From positions 15,870 through 79,869 of the forward strand of contig NZ_JBHSMT010000001.1 in assembly GCF_042654985.1 (NCBI RefSeq): 64,000 nucleotides of DNA. The letters are read 5' to 3'. The DNA is from Paraherbaspirillum soli (lineage in GTDB: Bacteria; Pseudomonadota; Gammaproteobacteria; Burkholderiales; Burkholderiaceae_D). Both the position numbers and the translations under genes were made by a program. The notes below the pieces were generated by a model. That model ran no database searches. It saw only the letters and a program-made list of their open reading frames with translations, and had not been told where the DNA came from. Of this stretch, positions 52,801-60,410 are shown piece by piece (within the stretch, counting starts at the first letter, position 1; every line of letters starts with the position of its first letter).

Positions 52801-53484
52801 GCACGTCGGGTCGCCTTCCTGACTGCATATCAGGATGCCGCGTACGCGGAGCAATATCGTAGCTTTGTCGAACGCGTACAGACTGCCGAGCGTCGCTTGC
52901 AGCCATCGGAATCAGGTGCCACGGCTGCGCGTGAGTCATTGCGACTCAGCACGGCGGTTGCCACTTATCTGTTCAAGCTGATGGCCTACAAAGATGAGTA
53001 TGAGGTCGCTCGTCTATATACCGACGGCGCCTTCAACGCCAAAATCGCGGGCATGTTCGAGGGCGATTACAAGCTCAAATTCCATTTGGCGCCGCCGCTG
53101 TTTGCCAAGCACGATGCACATGGCCATTTGATCAAGCAAGAGTTCGGTCCATGGATGATGCGCGCGTTTGGCGTGTTGGCGAAACTGAAGTTCCTGCGCG
53201 GCAGTAAGCTGGATATTTTTGGCTACACCGCCGAGCGCAAGGAGGAGCGGGCGCTGGTTGTCGATTACCGGAAAACCATCGATTCCCTGTTGCCTAAGCT
53301 GAATGCCGATAATCTTGCCGGCGCTGTGGCGATTGCCAGCATTCCAGAAGAAATTCGCGGTTACGGTCACGTCAAGGATCGCCATCTGGCGGCCGCCCGA
53401 GTGAAGGAAAAGCAGCTGTTAAGTCAATTTAACAGCCCTTCGCCTGCACCAAAGGGCGAGTCGGCAAAGTCGATAGCAGCGTAA
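49852..53484 (+). CDS. Indolepyruvate ferredoxin oxidoreductase family protein (fused alpha-gamma type)
   Basis: The 1210-residue cytosolic enzyme oxidatively decarboxylates aryl-pyruvates to acyl-CoA with ferredoxin. Domain order: a pyruvate-binding part (about 20-400), a CSGCPHNTSTRLPDGSRALAGIGCH segment (about 463-487), the thiamine-diphosphate domain with NLGDGTYFHSG and NDAVAMTGGQ, a cysteine cluster CEGCGDC...CCNKDFSCVTGFCP-type for [4Fe-4S], and the gamma domain GILVTGIGGTGVVTIGQILAMAA with GLAQKGGPVMSHVRL. The C-terminal 200 residues form the DUF6537-like part. ATG at 49852 with CGGAG. It sits beside hppD-phhA, fitting amino acid breakdown. Confidence 0.93.
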   Translation: MNAPLKSAQATAADNISLDDKFTLERGRAFMTGTQALIRLPMLQRQRDVLAGLNTAGYVTGYRGSPLGSVDTTAAKAKKYLDAHHVKFHPGMNEDLAATSVWGTQQVNLFPGAQYDGVFGMWYGKGPGVDRCGDVFKHANMAGTSQHGGVLVLAGDDHAAKSSTTAHQSEHILKACGIPVLYPSSVQEYLDYGMHGWAMSRYTGLWVAMKCVTDLVESGASVDLNPDRVQIALPTDFELPPDGLNIRVPDTVLGQEARMNNYKWYAALAYARTNKLNQIIWDSPRAKIGIITAGKSYLDTRQAMADLGIDENVARDIGIRLYKIGMTWPLEAEGVREFAQGLEEILVVEEKRQILEYQLKEELYNWRDDVRPRVVGKFDDTGEWSNRSGEGHGDWLLPATYELNPAQIARAIATRISKYFAGHPVEKRVQERVAYLEAKETLLNISSKPDPKKDRIPHFCSGCPHNTSTRLPDGSRALAGIGCHYMVLWMDRESSTFTHMGGEGVTWVGQAPFTSEKHVFANLGDGTYFHSGLLAIRAAVAAKVNITYKILYNDAVAMTGGQAFDGPLDPAMISRQIAAEGVTPIIVVTDEPDKYPADTNWAPGVTIRHRSELDAVQRELREKPGTSAMIYDQTCAAEKRRRRKQNTYPDPAKRAVINEAVCEGCGDCSVQSNCLSVEPLETEFGRKRQINQSSCNKDFSCVTGFCPSFVTVEGGKLKKPAKVAAATAAAANGAAAPVASLPSPILPTTAKPFGILVTGIGGTGVVTIGQILAMAAHVEGKGCSVLDMSGLAQKGGPVMSHVRLADHPDDIYSTRVGTGDADLVIGCDAIVSASRDALSRMGEGRTYAAINSTRTPTAAFVKDPNWQFPDAAAEHDIRAACGSDRVEFLDAGKIATALMGDTIATNMFMLGYAWQKGWVPLKEASLMRAIELNALSVDFNKQAFTWGRTAAIDLPALEKRTRLNDSPAQVIEFKRAPTLDALIARRVAFLTAYQDAAYAEQYRSFVERVQTAERRLQPSESGATAARESLRLSTAVATYLFKLMAYKDEYEVARLYTDGAFNAKIAGMFEGDYKLKFHLAPPLFAKHDAHGHLIKQEFGPWMMRAFGVLAKLKFLRGSKLDIFGYTAERKEERALVVDYRKTIDSLLPKLNADNLAGAVAIASIPEEIRGYGHVKDRHLAAARVKEKQLLSQFNSPSPAPKGESAKSIAA

Positions 53485-53499
53485 CTTACTGAAGTTAAA

Positions 53500-53535
53500 A
53501 AAATGGCCGGTAGCTGACAAGCTACCGGCCATTTT
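53500..53535. terminator. Bidirectional rho-independent terminator
   Basis: AAAATGGCCGGTAGC (53500-53514) and GCTACCGGCCATTTT (53521-53535) form a perfect 15-bp stem with a 6-nt loop, with A/T runs on both sides. It lies between two convergent genes (the indolepyruvate oxidoreductase gene and queC) and can serve both. Confidence 0.92.
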
Positions 53536-53545
53536 ATTTTCAAGC

Positions 53546-54250
53546 TTAGATTGCATCCTTGAATTGCTGGTATCCCCGCGCCCGCAACGCGCAAGCGGGG
53601 CAAGTGCCGCAGCCGTAACCCCAGTCGTGCAGTGCGCCGCGCTCGCCAAGATAGCAGGTGTGCGTATCGGCACGGATCAGGTCAACCAGCGCCGTGCCGC
53701 CCAGTTCCTGCGCCAGCTTCCAGGTGGCGGCCTTGTCGATCCACATCAACGGTGTTTCCAGCTTGAGGTGGGTCGCCATGCCCAGATTTAACGCCACTTG
53801 CAATGCCTTCATGGTGTCGTCGCGGCAGTCGGGGTAGCCGGAAAAATCGGTTTCACACATGCCGCCGACCAGTACGTTCAATTCGCGCCGATAGGCTACG
53901 GCCGCGGCGACGGTCATGAACATCAGATTGCGGCCAGGGACAAATGTGTTGGGCAAGCCGTTTTCCTGCATCACGATTTCTACGTTTTCCGTCATCGCCG
54001 TTGCCGAGATTTTCGAAATCAACGACAGGTCGATCATATGGTCTTCGCCGAGCTTGCCGGCCCACTGGGGAAACTGCGCGCGCAATTTCTGCAACAGCAG
54101 CGGCCGCACGGTCAGCTCAATCGCATGGCGCTGACCATAATCGAAGCCTATGGTTTCGACCCGGTCGTAACGCGACAAGGCCCATGCCAGACATGTGGTG
54201 GAGTCTTGGCCGCCGCTAAATAGGACTAATGCGCCGCTTGGTGTAGTCAT
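53546..54250 (-). CDS. queC: 7-cyano-7-deazaguanine synthase QueC
   Basis: The 234-residue cytosolic enzyme makes preQ0 from carboxydeazaguanine, using ATP and ammonia, for queuosine in tRNA. The PP-loop LVLFSGGQDSTTCLAWAL lies near 8-25. The zinc cysteines are in THTCYLGERGALHDWGYGCGTCPACALRARGY near the C terminus. VPGRNLMFMTVAAAVAYR and GMCETDFSGYPDCRDDTMKAL are family segments. It is transcribed toward the terminator shared with the previous gene. Other queuosine genes are not in the window. Confidence 0.97.
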   Translation of the reverse strand: MTTPSGALVLFSGGQDSTTCLAWALSRYDRVETIGFDYGQRHAIELTVRPLLLQKLRAQFPQWAGKLGEDHMIDLSLISKISATAMTENVEIVMQENGLPNTFVPGRNLMFMTVAAAVAYRRELNVLVGGMCETDFSGYPDCRDDTMKALQVALNLGMATHLKLETPLMWIDKAATWKLAQELGGTALVDLIRADTHTCYLGERGALHDWGYGCGTCPACALRARGYQQFKDAI

Positions 54251-54300
54251 GGTGATTTACAGTTTGAATGTTGGTTAAATGGGATTCAAAGGAGCGGGAT

Positions 54301-55062
54301 TTATTTGGCAGCTTTATTGCTAACCTGCCGCAAGGTTTGCTCGATGAAATCGTTGTTTGGATCGGTAAAGCGCAAGCGTACCGGATACCATTCCAGCGAG
54401 GGCGCCAGCCAGATATCGAGTTGCTGGTCTTTGGCATCCGGCGGTGGCGATTTGAAGATATGCACGGTTTCCAGCTCACCCAGCGAAGTGCTGATTTTTT
54501 CTTTCTTGATCACCTTGAAAGTCCATGGCTCGGCATCGCGCTGACCAGCGACAAAAAACACCCACTCCGAGCCCGCTTTAAATTGTCGTGGTGCGGCACG
54601 GGCCACAGCGATCAGTTGCCAGATAACGCTGGTGCGATCCTGTTCTCCGCCCTTTATCGGATAGGACTCGCTTGATTGAGAAAAACTGATAGTGCCTGTG
54701 TCGCGGTTGAAGGAGGTGGTGGTCGGGTCCTTGCGAAAGCGCTTGTTAATGAACTGCGTTGGCGCCAAGCCGTAGTCATCAATGCCGCCCTGGCTGGTCG
54801 CTTCCAGGATTTTCCCGACCAGCATCGCCCGGGTTTCGGAGCTGACGCTGAAATGCTTGTCGGCCGCCTGCCATTTCACCAGTCCTTCGCCATTGATCGA
54901 GAGACCGCTTTGTTGGGCTTGAATCGCGTAACTCAAGTCGGCCGAAGGCGGCAAGTCGAATTTGTATCGGGTGACAGGATGGTCGAGCGGCGTCGCTGAG
55001 GCGGTGATCAGGCAGCAAGAGAGCGTCGCAGCAATCGAAATGCGGAATAAAGAAAGCGTCAT
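54301..55062 (-). CDS. DUF3108 periplasmic protein (short paralogue)
   Basis: The 253-residue protein has a signal peptide (about 1-23) and a DUF3108 domain: LPPSADLSYAIQAQQSGLSINGEGLVKWQAADKHFSVSSETRAMLVGKIL, GGEQDRTSVIWQLIAVAR, and a closing DIWLAPSLEWYPVRLRFTDPNNDFIEQTL. It is expected in the periplasm. Function is unknown. It shares its whole body with the next gene, 81 bases away on the same strand, so a gene duplication is likely. Confidence 0.88.
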   Translation of the reverse strand: MTLSLFRISIAATLSCCLITASATPLDHPVTRYKFDLPPSADLSYAIQAQQSGLSINGEGLVKWQAADKHFSVSSETRAMLVGKILEATSQGGIDDYGLAPTQFINKRFRKDPTTTSFNRDTGTISFSQSSESYPIKGGEQDRTSVIWQLIAVARAAPRQFKAGSEWVFFVAGQRDAEPWTFKVIKKEKISTSLGELETVHIFKSPPPDAKDQQLDIWLAPSLEWYPVRLRFTDPNNDFIEQTLRQVSNKAAK

Positions 55063-55143
55063 AAGCTAATGTCCAGAGAGTAATGATGGGGCAAAGAGTG
55101 GATACCAGGCTCAACGTCGGGAGCCAAGCGGGATTCAGAAAAA

Positions 55144-56283
55144 TCAGGTCGGTTGCGATATGCCAAGCGGCTTCAGCTTGGACAAGGACATATCGAGAAA
55201 GTCGCCATTCGTTTCCGTAAAGCGGAGTTTGATCGGATACCACTGTTCGTCCGGCGCCAGCCAGATATCGAGTCTTTGTTCGTAGGAGCCGGGCTGCGGC
55301 ACGCGGATCACATGCCAGGTCTCTATGGTGCCGGTGCCGACGGTGATCTGCTCCTGACCAATGACCTGGATCCGCCAGGTTTCGGCATCGCGGGTACCCG
55401 CCACAAAGACGTCGATCACCGCGCCGGCGGTGAATTTTTCGCTATCGCCGCGGCCAATGCTGGCCAGCTGCCAAACGATGCTGGCGCGATCCTGCTCGCC
55501 GCCGGTCCGCGGATAGCTATTGGTCGATGCCGAAAAACTGATGATGTTGCGCTCTCGATGGAAATGCGTGTTGGTGGCAGCTTTGCGAAAACGCTTTTCC
55601 GTGTATATCACCGGCGCTACGCCAAAGCTGTCGATTTCGCCTTCGCTTTTGAAATCCAGGGCGGTAATAAATAGCGCCCCCGCTTCGCCATTGATAACGT
55701 AACTGCCGCCATCGGTTTGCCAGGTAATTTTGCCGCTGCCGTGGTAGGTCAGGCCTTTTTGCAAGGCCTCTACGGCGTAGCTCAATTCTGCCGAGGGCGG
55801 CGGCTTGATCCGATAACGGATGCCTGGTGTTGTTGCAGTCGGTTCGGAGTCGCCTGTGGGCGCGTTGTCGGCACTGGCGGCGGCAGTCGCGTCTGCAACC
55901 GGGGCGGCAGCGATCGGATTAACCGGAGCAGGGGGTGCGATCGGCGTCACGGTTTCCCTGATCGGGGTATCCGGCACCAACGGTTCCGGGGCCGGCTGCG
56001 GCCGCGATTTTGCCGCGGCTTTTTTGGGGCGTGCTTGCGGGGCGGGTTTGGGCGGCTCTGGCAACAGCACAGGCTTATCGACGGCAGGTAGCGGTTTTAT
56101 CTCTGCGATAACGATTTTCTCCGCCTGATTTGTGCGCGACGGGGCGGCGAGCTTGCTACCGCCCCAGCCGATGAGTATCAAGTGCAATGCGAGCGAAACA
56201 AGCAGCAGCAACAGCCAGCGCCGGGAGCGTGTCAGGGAGCTGCGTAAAGTTGTGGGGATTTTGGTAGAGGCCGACATCCGCAT
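55144..56283 (-). CDS. DUF3108 protein with TonB-like N terminus (long paralogue)
   Basis: The 379-residue protein has an N-terminal membrane segment (about 22-40), then a Pro/Ala/Lys-rich region (about 50-145) with TonB-like PEPPKPAPQARPKKAAAKSRP, and a C-terminal DUF3108 domain (about 155-375) with PPPSAELSYAVEALQKGLTYHGSGKITWQ, GGEQDRASIVWQLASIG and DIWLAPDEQWYPIKLRFTETNGDFLDM. It therefore spans the periplasm from the inner membrane. Together with its shorter neighbour it forms a duplicated pair. Function unknown. Confidence 0.88.
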   Translation of the reverse strand: MRMSASTKIPTTLRSSLTRSRRWLLLLLVSLALHLILIGWGGSKLAAPSRTNQAEKIVIAEIKPLPAVDKPVLLPEPPKPAPQARPKKAAAKSRPQPAPEPLVPDTPIRETVTPIAPPAPVNPIAAAPVADATAAASADNAPTGDSEPTATTPGIRYRIKPPPSAELSYAVEALQKGLTYHGSGKITWQTDGGSYVINGEAGALFITALDFKSEGEIDSFGVAPVIYTEKRFRKAATNTHFHRERNIISFSASTNSYPRTGGEQDRASIVWQLASIGRGDSEKFTAGAVIDVFVAGTRDAETWRIQVIGQEQITVGTGTIETWHVIRVPQPGSYEQRLDIWLAPDEQWYPIKLRFTETNGDFLDMSLSKLKPLGISQPT

Positions 56284-56313
56284 AGTGTAATCGTATCGGC
56301 GCCGTTTAACCCC

Positions 56314-56450
56314 GGGGGCACCTCGAAAAACCTACTGCAGGGTTTGGCAAGCTCGCCAATCTCGGGTCTGTGATGCTCGCCGTACAACCGTATGACTCCG
56401 CTTCTCGCCCTGACCTTGGGCCGCTCGCTACGGTTTTTCGAGGTGCCCCT
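56314..56450. repeat. Inverted-repeat element between the DUF3108 gene and the binding-protein gene
   Basis: GGGGCACCTCGAAAAACC (56315-56332) and GGTTTTTCGAGGTGCCCC (56432-56449) are perfect 18-bp inverted arms, separated by 99 bases. The interior has no open frame I recognise and is GC-rich with repeated CTCG triplets. A diverged single arm lies at 20780-20799. Confidence 0.8.
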
Positions 56451-56518
56451 GTCGATGCCAATGACATGTGCCAAACCACGTAAAATATCGCGCTCCATGT
56501 AGATGAAAATATCCTGCC

Positions 56519-57811
56519 ATGCATCAACGCTTGCGTAATACCTTTTCAGCGATGCTAGCGCTGGCAATTTGCGCTGCCCCTTGCGCGGCGCGTGCCGCAG
56601 CTGGCAGCCTTGCGCCGATTCGAGTCGGGATGATCGAAGGCATGTCCGGACCTTTCGCCAATGCCGGCGAGGCGGTTGAGCGCAATATCCGTTTTGCGAT
56701 TGAGCAGGTCAATGCGCGTGGCGGCGTTCGACTGCCGGATGGCAAGCATCCATTGGCATTGACCGTGTTTGACAACAAACAAGGCGTCGAGGACTCGCTG
56801 TTGCAGTTCAAGCAATTGAGCGATCAGCGCATCCCGTTTGTATTGGAAGGAAATAGCTCCGCGGTTGCCGGGGCGTTGGTCGAGGCGATCAATAAGCACA
56901 ACGCGCGGATGCCTGACAATCGCGTGCTGTTCCTCAATTATTCAGCGGTTGATCCGGCGCTGACCAACGACAAGTGCAGTTACTGGCATTTTCGCTTCGA
57001 CGCCAATGCCGACATGCGCATGCATGCGCTGGTCGAGGTGATCAAGAGCGACACCAAGGCTAAAAGCGTGTATCTGATCGGCCAGGACTACAATTTTGGA
57101 CGGCAAGTAGCCAAGGCGGCACGTCAGCAGTTGGCGGCGGCGCGTCCGGATATCATGATCGTCGGCGATGAGTTGCATCCGATCGGCAAGATCAAGGACT
57201 TTGCGCCGTACATTGCAAAAATCCGTGCCAGCGGCGCCGATGCGGTGATCACCGGTAACTGGGGCAACGATCTGACCTTGTTGGTGAAGGCCGCTAAAGA
57301 AGCTGGGCTGAGCGTCAAGTTTTATACTTTTTACGCCAATAGCCTGGGAGCACCGGCGGCGATTGGCGACGCTGGCGTCGGGGCAGTGCGAGCCGTTGCA
57401 GAATGGCATCCGAATGTCGTGGATGGGGTTTCGAACTCGCCTAGCGACGCCTTCTATCGCAGCTTCCGCCAACGCTATCCGCAGCCGAAAGACGACTATC
57501 TATTCTTGCGCATGGACGTCATGATCGACATGTTGGCGGCAGCCATCGAACGAGCGCAAAGCACCGAAGCAGCAGCGGTGGCCAAGGCGCTGGAAGGAGC
57601 GCAATACAAGAGCCAATTTCATGAGGCCAACATGCGCGCCAGTGATCATCAACTGATACAGCCGCTCTATGTCGCGGTGATGCAAAAGCTTGCTGGCGGC
57701 GGCATCCGGTTTGATAATGAGGGCAGCGGTTACGGTTTTAAGACCGAGCGTTTTCTGGCTCCTGCTACCACGGCAATGCCGACCACCTGCCATATGCTGC
57801 GACCCAAGTGA
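56519..57811 (+). CDS. Branched-chain amino acid-type ABC transporter substrate-binding protein
   Basis: The 430-residue periplasmic protein has a signal peptide (about 1-27, ending ARA) and a type I periplasmic-binding fold (about 33-400): IRVGMIEGMSGPFANAGEAVERNIRFAIEQVNARGGV, LEGNSSAVAGALVEAIN, KSVYLIGQDYNFGRQVAKAARQQL and SGADAVITGNWGNDLTLLVKAAKEAGL. These are LivK/HAAT hallmarks. The ATG is at 56519. No membrane or ATPase component is next to it, so it either serves a transporter elsewhere or acts alone. The ligand is unknown. Confidence 0.92.
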   Translation: MHQRLRNTFSAMLALAICAAPCAARAAAGSLAPIRVGMIEGMSGPFANAGEAVERNIRFAIEQVNARGGVRLPDGKHPLALTVFDNKQGVEDSLLQFKQLSDQRIPFVLEGNSSAVAGALVEAINKHNARMPDNRVLFLNYSAVDPALTNDKCSYWHFRFDANADMRMHALVEVIKSDTKAKSVYLIGQDYNFGRQVAKAARQQLAAARPDIMIVGDELHPIGKIKDFAPYIAKIRASGADAVITGNWGNDLTLLVKAAKEAGLSVKFYTFYANSLGAPAAIGDAGVGAVRAVAEWHPNVVDGVSNSPSDAFYRSFRQRYPQPKDDYLFLRMDVMIDMLAAAIERAQSTEAAAVAKALEGAQYKSQFHEANMRASDHQLIQPLYVAVMQKLAGGGIRFDNEGSGYGFKTERFLAPATTAMPTTCHMLRPK

Positions 57812-57883
57812 TTGATCCAGGCGGCGACCACCTCAAACAAAGAGTTATCAAGTATTTTGGAATCTATCTAAAGGAGATCTGTG

Positions 57884-58585
57884 ATGGCTGGCACTAGTAT
57901 TCCTGGTATTGAAGCGATGCAAGATAGCCTCGAATTCATCAAAAAAATGTGGACTGGGCTGGGCGTGCCGGGAATGGTTGTACCCACATTGTCGGTGGAA
58001 GAAATCAACAAGAAAATTACCGACCTGAAAGCCGTGGAATCGTGGCTCAATCTTAATTTGACCATGCTGCGCACCACCATCCAGGCGCTGGAAGTGCAAA
58101 GCGCCACGCTTTCGGCGTTACAGGCGATGGGAACAATCAACAGCCCGGCTTCTGCCAATGCTACGGGTGATACTGAATCCGGTGCCGCGGCATGGGCATC
58201 GAAGTTTCCGTTTTCGTTCATGACGCCGACGCCAAATGCGGCATCGGCACAGGACCCAGCTCAAAAGGAGTCCACGCCTGCCGCTGACAAGCCCGCTGCA
58301 ACTCCCGACCTGAACGCTTCGCTTGGCAATGCAAACGCATGGTGGGATCTGTTGCAAAACCAGTTCAAACAGGTTGTGAGTAATGTGGTCGCCGCAGAAG
58401 AAGCGGCCAAGCCGGAGACCAAGGCCGCGCCCAACAGCGATGCCAAGGCTGAAACCAAAAGCTCTGCAAAGCCAGCCAAAGCCCCGACTGCGCCCAAGTC
58501 AAAGTCAGGCGCCAAAACACCGAGCGGATCCAGCGAGGCCAAACCGGTATCGGGCTCAGGTAAGACGAAGACCGTTGCGAAATGA
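57884..58585 (+). CDS. phaM: PHB granule-associated protein PhaM
   Basis: The 233-residue protein matches PhaM, known from Cupriavidus necator, which activates PHB synthase PhaC1 and tethers granules to the nucleoid. The N-terminal half has SLEFIKKMWTGLGVPGMVVPTLSVEEINKKITDLKAVESWLNLNLTMLRTTIQALEVQ (about 12-68), the highly conserved PhaM segment. The C-terminal third is Lys/Ala/Pro/Ser-rich (about 165-233), the DNA-binding histone-like tail. The ATG at 57884 has AAGGAG at 57871-57876. phaC/phaA/phaB are not in the window. Confidence 0.88.
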   Translation: MAGTSIPGIEAMQDSLEFIKKMWTGLGVPGMVVPTLSVEEINKKITDLKAVESWLNLNLTMLRTTIQALEVQSATLSALQAMGTINSPASANATGDTESGAAAWASKFPFSFMTPTPNAASAQDPAQKESTPAADKPAATPDLNASLGNANAWWDLLQNQFKQVVSNVVAAEEAAKPETKAAPNSDAKAETKSSAKPAKAPTAPKSKSGAKTPSGSSEAKPVSGSGKTKTVAK

Positions 58586-58856
58586 TGTGAAAAAATCACA
58601 GGGTGCAATTGCCGGGATGCGCAAAATACGCCGAAACAAGATGACGGATTCGCTGCTTTCAACAACCATCATCGCGCCTGATATTTTGAATTTGATAATT
58701 TTTGCGGGCGGTACCAGAATTCGCCTGCGCGTGTTAACGAACAGCTACAAGCTCGGCATATCCCCCGAGAAATCGCCTTCGGCAGCAGGCAAAAAACGGG
58801 GTTGTCATAAATTCTTGGTAAAATCGGGTAGTTAACTCACTTGTAAGGCACGTATG

Positions 58857-59708
58857 TTGTATCCAGAATTGTTTAAATCGCTTGAACAAGTCCGCTGGAA
58901 CATGGAGACCGATATTCCATGGGACAAGTTCGACGCTACCCAGCTATCCGACGAGCAAGCCCAGACCATTCGCATGAATGCGATTACCGAATGGTCGGCA
59001 TTGCCTGCAACCGAGATGTTTTTGCGCGATAACCGTGGCGACAGCGATTTTTGCGCATTCATGTCGGTGTGGTTCTTTGAAGAGCAGAAGCATTCGCTGG
59101 TGTTGATGGAATATCTGCGTCGCTTCCGTCCTGAGCTGGTTCCGACCGAGGCCGAATTGCACAACGTGCGTTTTGAGTTTGACCCGGCACCGCCGCTGGA
59201 AACACTGATGATGCACTTTTGCGGTGAAATTCGTCTCAACCACTGGTACCGTTGCGCGTCCGACTGGCATACCGAACCTGTGATCAAACAGATTTATAAA
59301 ATCATCAGTCAGGACGAAGCCCGTCATGGCGGCGCTTATTTGCGCTACATGAAGAAGGCATTGTCGGAAGTGGGCGATAGCGCCTCTGCCGCTTTCGCCA
59401 AGATCGGCGTGTTGATGGCCTCCGCCCGCCGCACTGAAAAGCCGCTGCATCCAACCAATCTGCATGTCAATCAGGCTCTATTCCCGAACGATACCGTGCA
59501 AAGCCGCCTGCCAGATCCCGAGTGGCTGGAGCGCTGGCTGGATAACCAGATCAAGTTTGATGGCGTCTGGGAAAAGAAGGTGGTTGACCGCATTTTGCAC
59601 AATATGTCCTTGTTGTTTGAGCGGACGTTTGGCACGGTGCAGGAACTGAACCGCTATCGCAAGGAAGTCGTTGCCCGTTTGGCGCTGACGGCCGCCGAGG
59701 CAAGCTGA
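58857..59708 (+). CDS. Ferritin-like di-iron protein (acyl-ACP desaturase-like)
   Basis: The protein of about 283-284 residues begins MLYPELFKSLEQVRWNMETDIPWDKF (ATG at 58854 or the TTG directly after). Two ExxH carboxylate-bridge motifs are visible: WFFEEQKHSLVLMEYL (near 77-92) and ISQDEARHGGAYLRYM (near 149-164), with Glu in NAITEWSALPATE and CGEIRLNHWYR as further iron ligands. This is the ferritin/R2/acyl-ACP desaturase fold. Typical stearoyl-ACP desaturases are longer, so the substrate is uncertain. The gene stands alone. Confidence 0.82.
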   Translation: MYPELFKSLEQVRWNMETDIPWDKFDATQLSDEQAQTIRMNAITEWSALPATEMFLRDNRGDSDFCAFMSVWFFEEQKHSLVLMEYLRRFRPELVPTEAELHNVRFEFDPAPPLETLMMHFCGEIRLNHWYRCASDWHTEPVIKQIYKIISQDEARHGGAYLRYMKKALSEVGDSASAAFAKIGVLMASARRTEKPLHPTNLHVNQALFPNDTVQSRLPDPEWLERWLDNQIKFDGVWEKKVVDRILHNMSLLFERTFGTVQELNRYRKEVVARLALTAAEAS

Positions 59709-59774
59709 TGCAATAGATGCAGATGAGGCGCAGATCGGATGATCGCGCCTTGCCGCACACAATTTATATAATTC

Positions 59775-59802
59775 AAAGCCGCAAAAATGTTGCGGCTTTT
59801 TT
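59775..59802 (+). terminator. Rho-independent terminator immediately before the heptose adenylyltransferase start
   Basis: AAAGCCGCAA (59775-59784) and TTGCGGCTTT (59790-59799) form a 10-bp stem with a 5-nt loop, followed by six Ts in total. The next base begins the ATG at 59803. It probably ends the ferritin-like gene transcript. Confidence 0.85.
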
Positions 59803-60291
59803 ATGGTTACTATGCCCAATTTTGAAACCAAGCTTTGCGCCCGCGCCGACTTGACGGCCCGTGTTGCCGCTTTGCCGCAGCCAGTGGTGTTGACTAACGG
59901 CGTCTTCGATATTCTGCATCGCGGTCATGTGACCTACTTGGCGCAAGCGCGGGCGCAGGGCGCGTCGCTGGTGGTGGCGGTGAATACCGATGCTTCAGTC
60001 AAGCGGCTGGGCAAAGGCGACGATCGACCAATCAACACTTGCGCCGACCGCATGGCGGTACTGGCAGCGCTGGAGGCAGTCAGTCTGGTGGTCGAGTTTG
60101 ACGAGGATACTGCGCTGGAAGTGGTGCAAGAGGCGCGGCCCGATGTGTACGTCAAAGGCGGCGATTACCAGATGGATGCGATCCCGGAAGGACAAGCCGT
60201 GCTGGCATACGGCGGACAGGTTGTCGCCATCGCGTTCGAGCATGATCGCTCGACCAGCAAGCTGTTGTCGAAGGTGCGCCAGGGTTCCTGA
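59803..60291 (+). CDS. rfaE2: D-glycero-beta-D-manno-heptose 1-phosphate adenylyltransferase (HldE C-terminal type)
   Basis: The 162-residue cytosolic nucleotidyltransferase makes ADP-heptose for the LPS inner core. The HxGH signature is present in LTNGVFDILHRGHVTYLAQARAQG (about 29-52); NTDASVKRLGKG, the adenine-binding RMAVLAALEAVSLVVEFDED and DVYVKGGDYQMD follow. This is the split form: the kinase half (HldA) is not in the window. The ATG at 59803 directly abuts a terminator stem; the ATG at 59812 is an alternative start (see findings). Confidence 0.93.
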   Translation: MVTMPNFETKLCARADLTARVAALPQPVVLTNGVFDILHRGHVTYLAQARAQGASLVVAVNTDASVKRLGKGDDRPINTCADRMAVLAALEAVSLVVEFDEDTALEVVQEARPDVYVKGGDYQMDAIPEGQAVLAYGGQVVAIAFEHDRSTSKLLSKVRQGS

Positions 60292-60361
60292 CGACTGGTG
60301 AAGTTGCAACTCGTCCCTATTCTTCCAGCCCGCGAAAGGGCTACTTCGCCAAGCCGTACAT

Positions 60362-60394
60362 ATATGGAAAGGCGCATGTCGCGCCTTTCCATAT
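60362..60394. terminator. Bidirectional hairpin terminator between heptose and copper genes
   Basis: ATATGGAAAGGCGC (60362-60375) and GCGCCTTTCCATAT (60381-60394) form a perfect 14-bp stem with a 5-nt loop, between two convergent genes. T-runs are weak. Confidence 0.65.
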
Positions 60395-60410
60395 GCCGGT
60401 AGCGCTCCTA

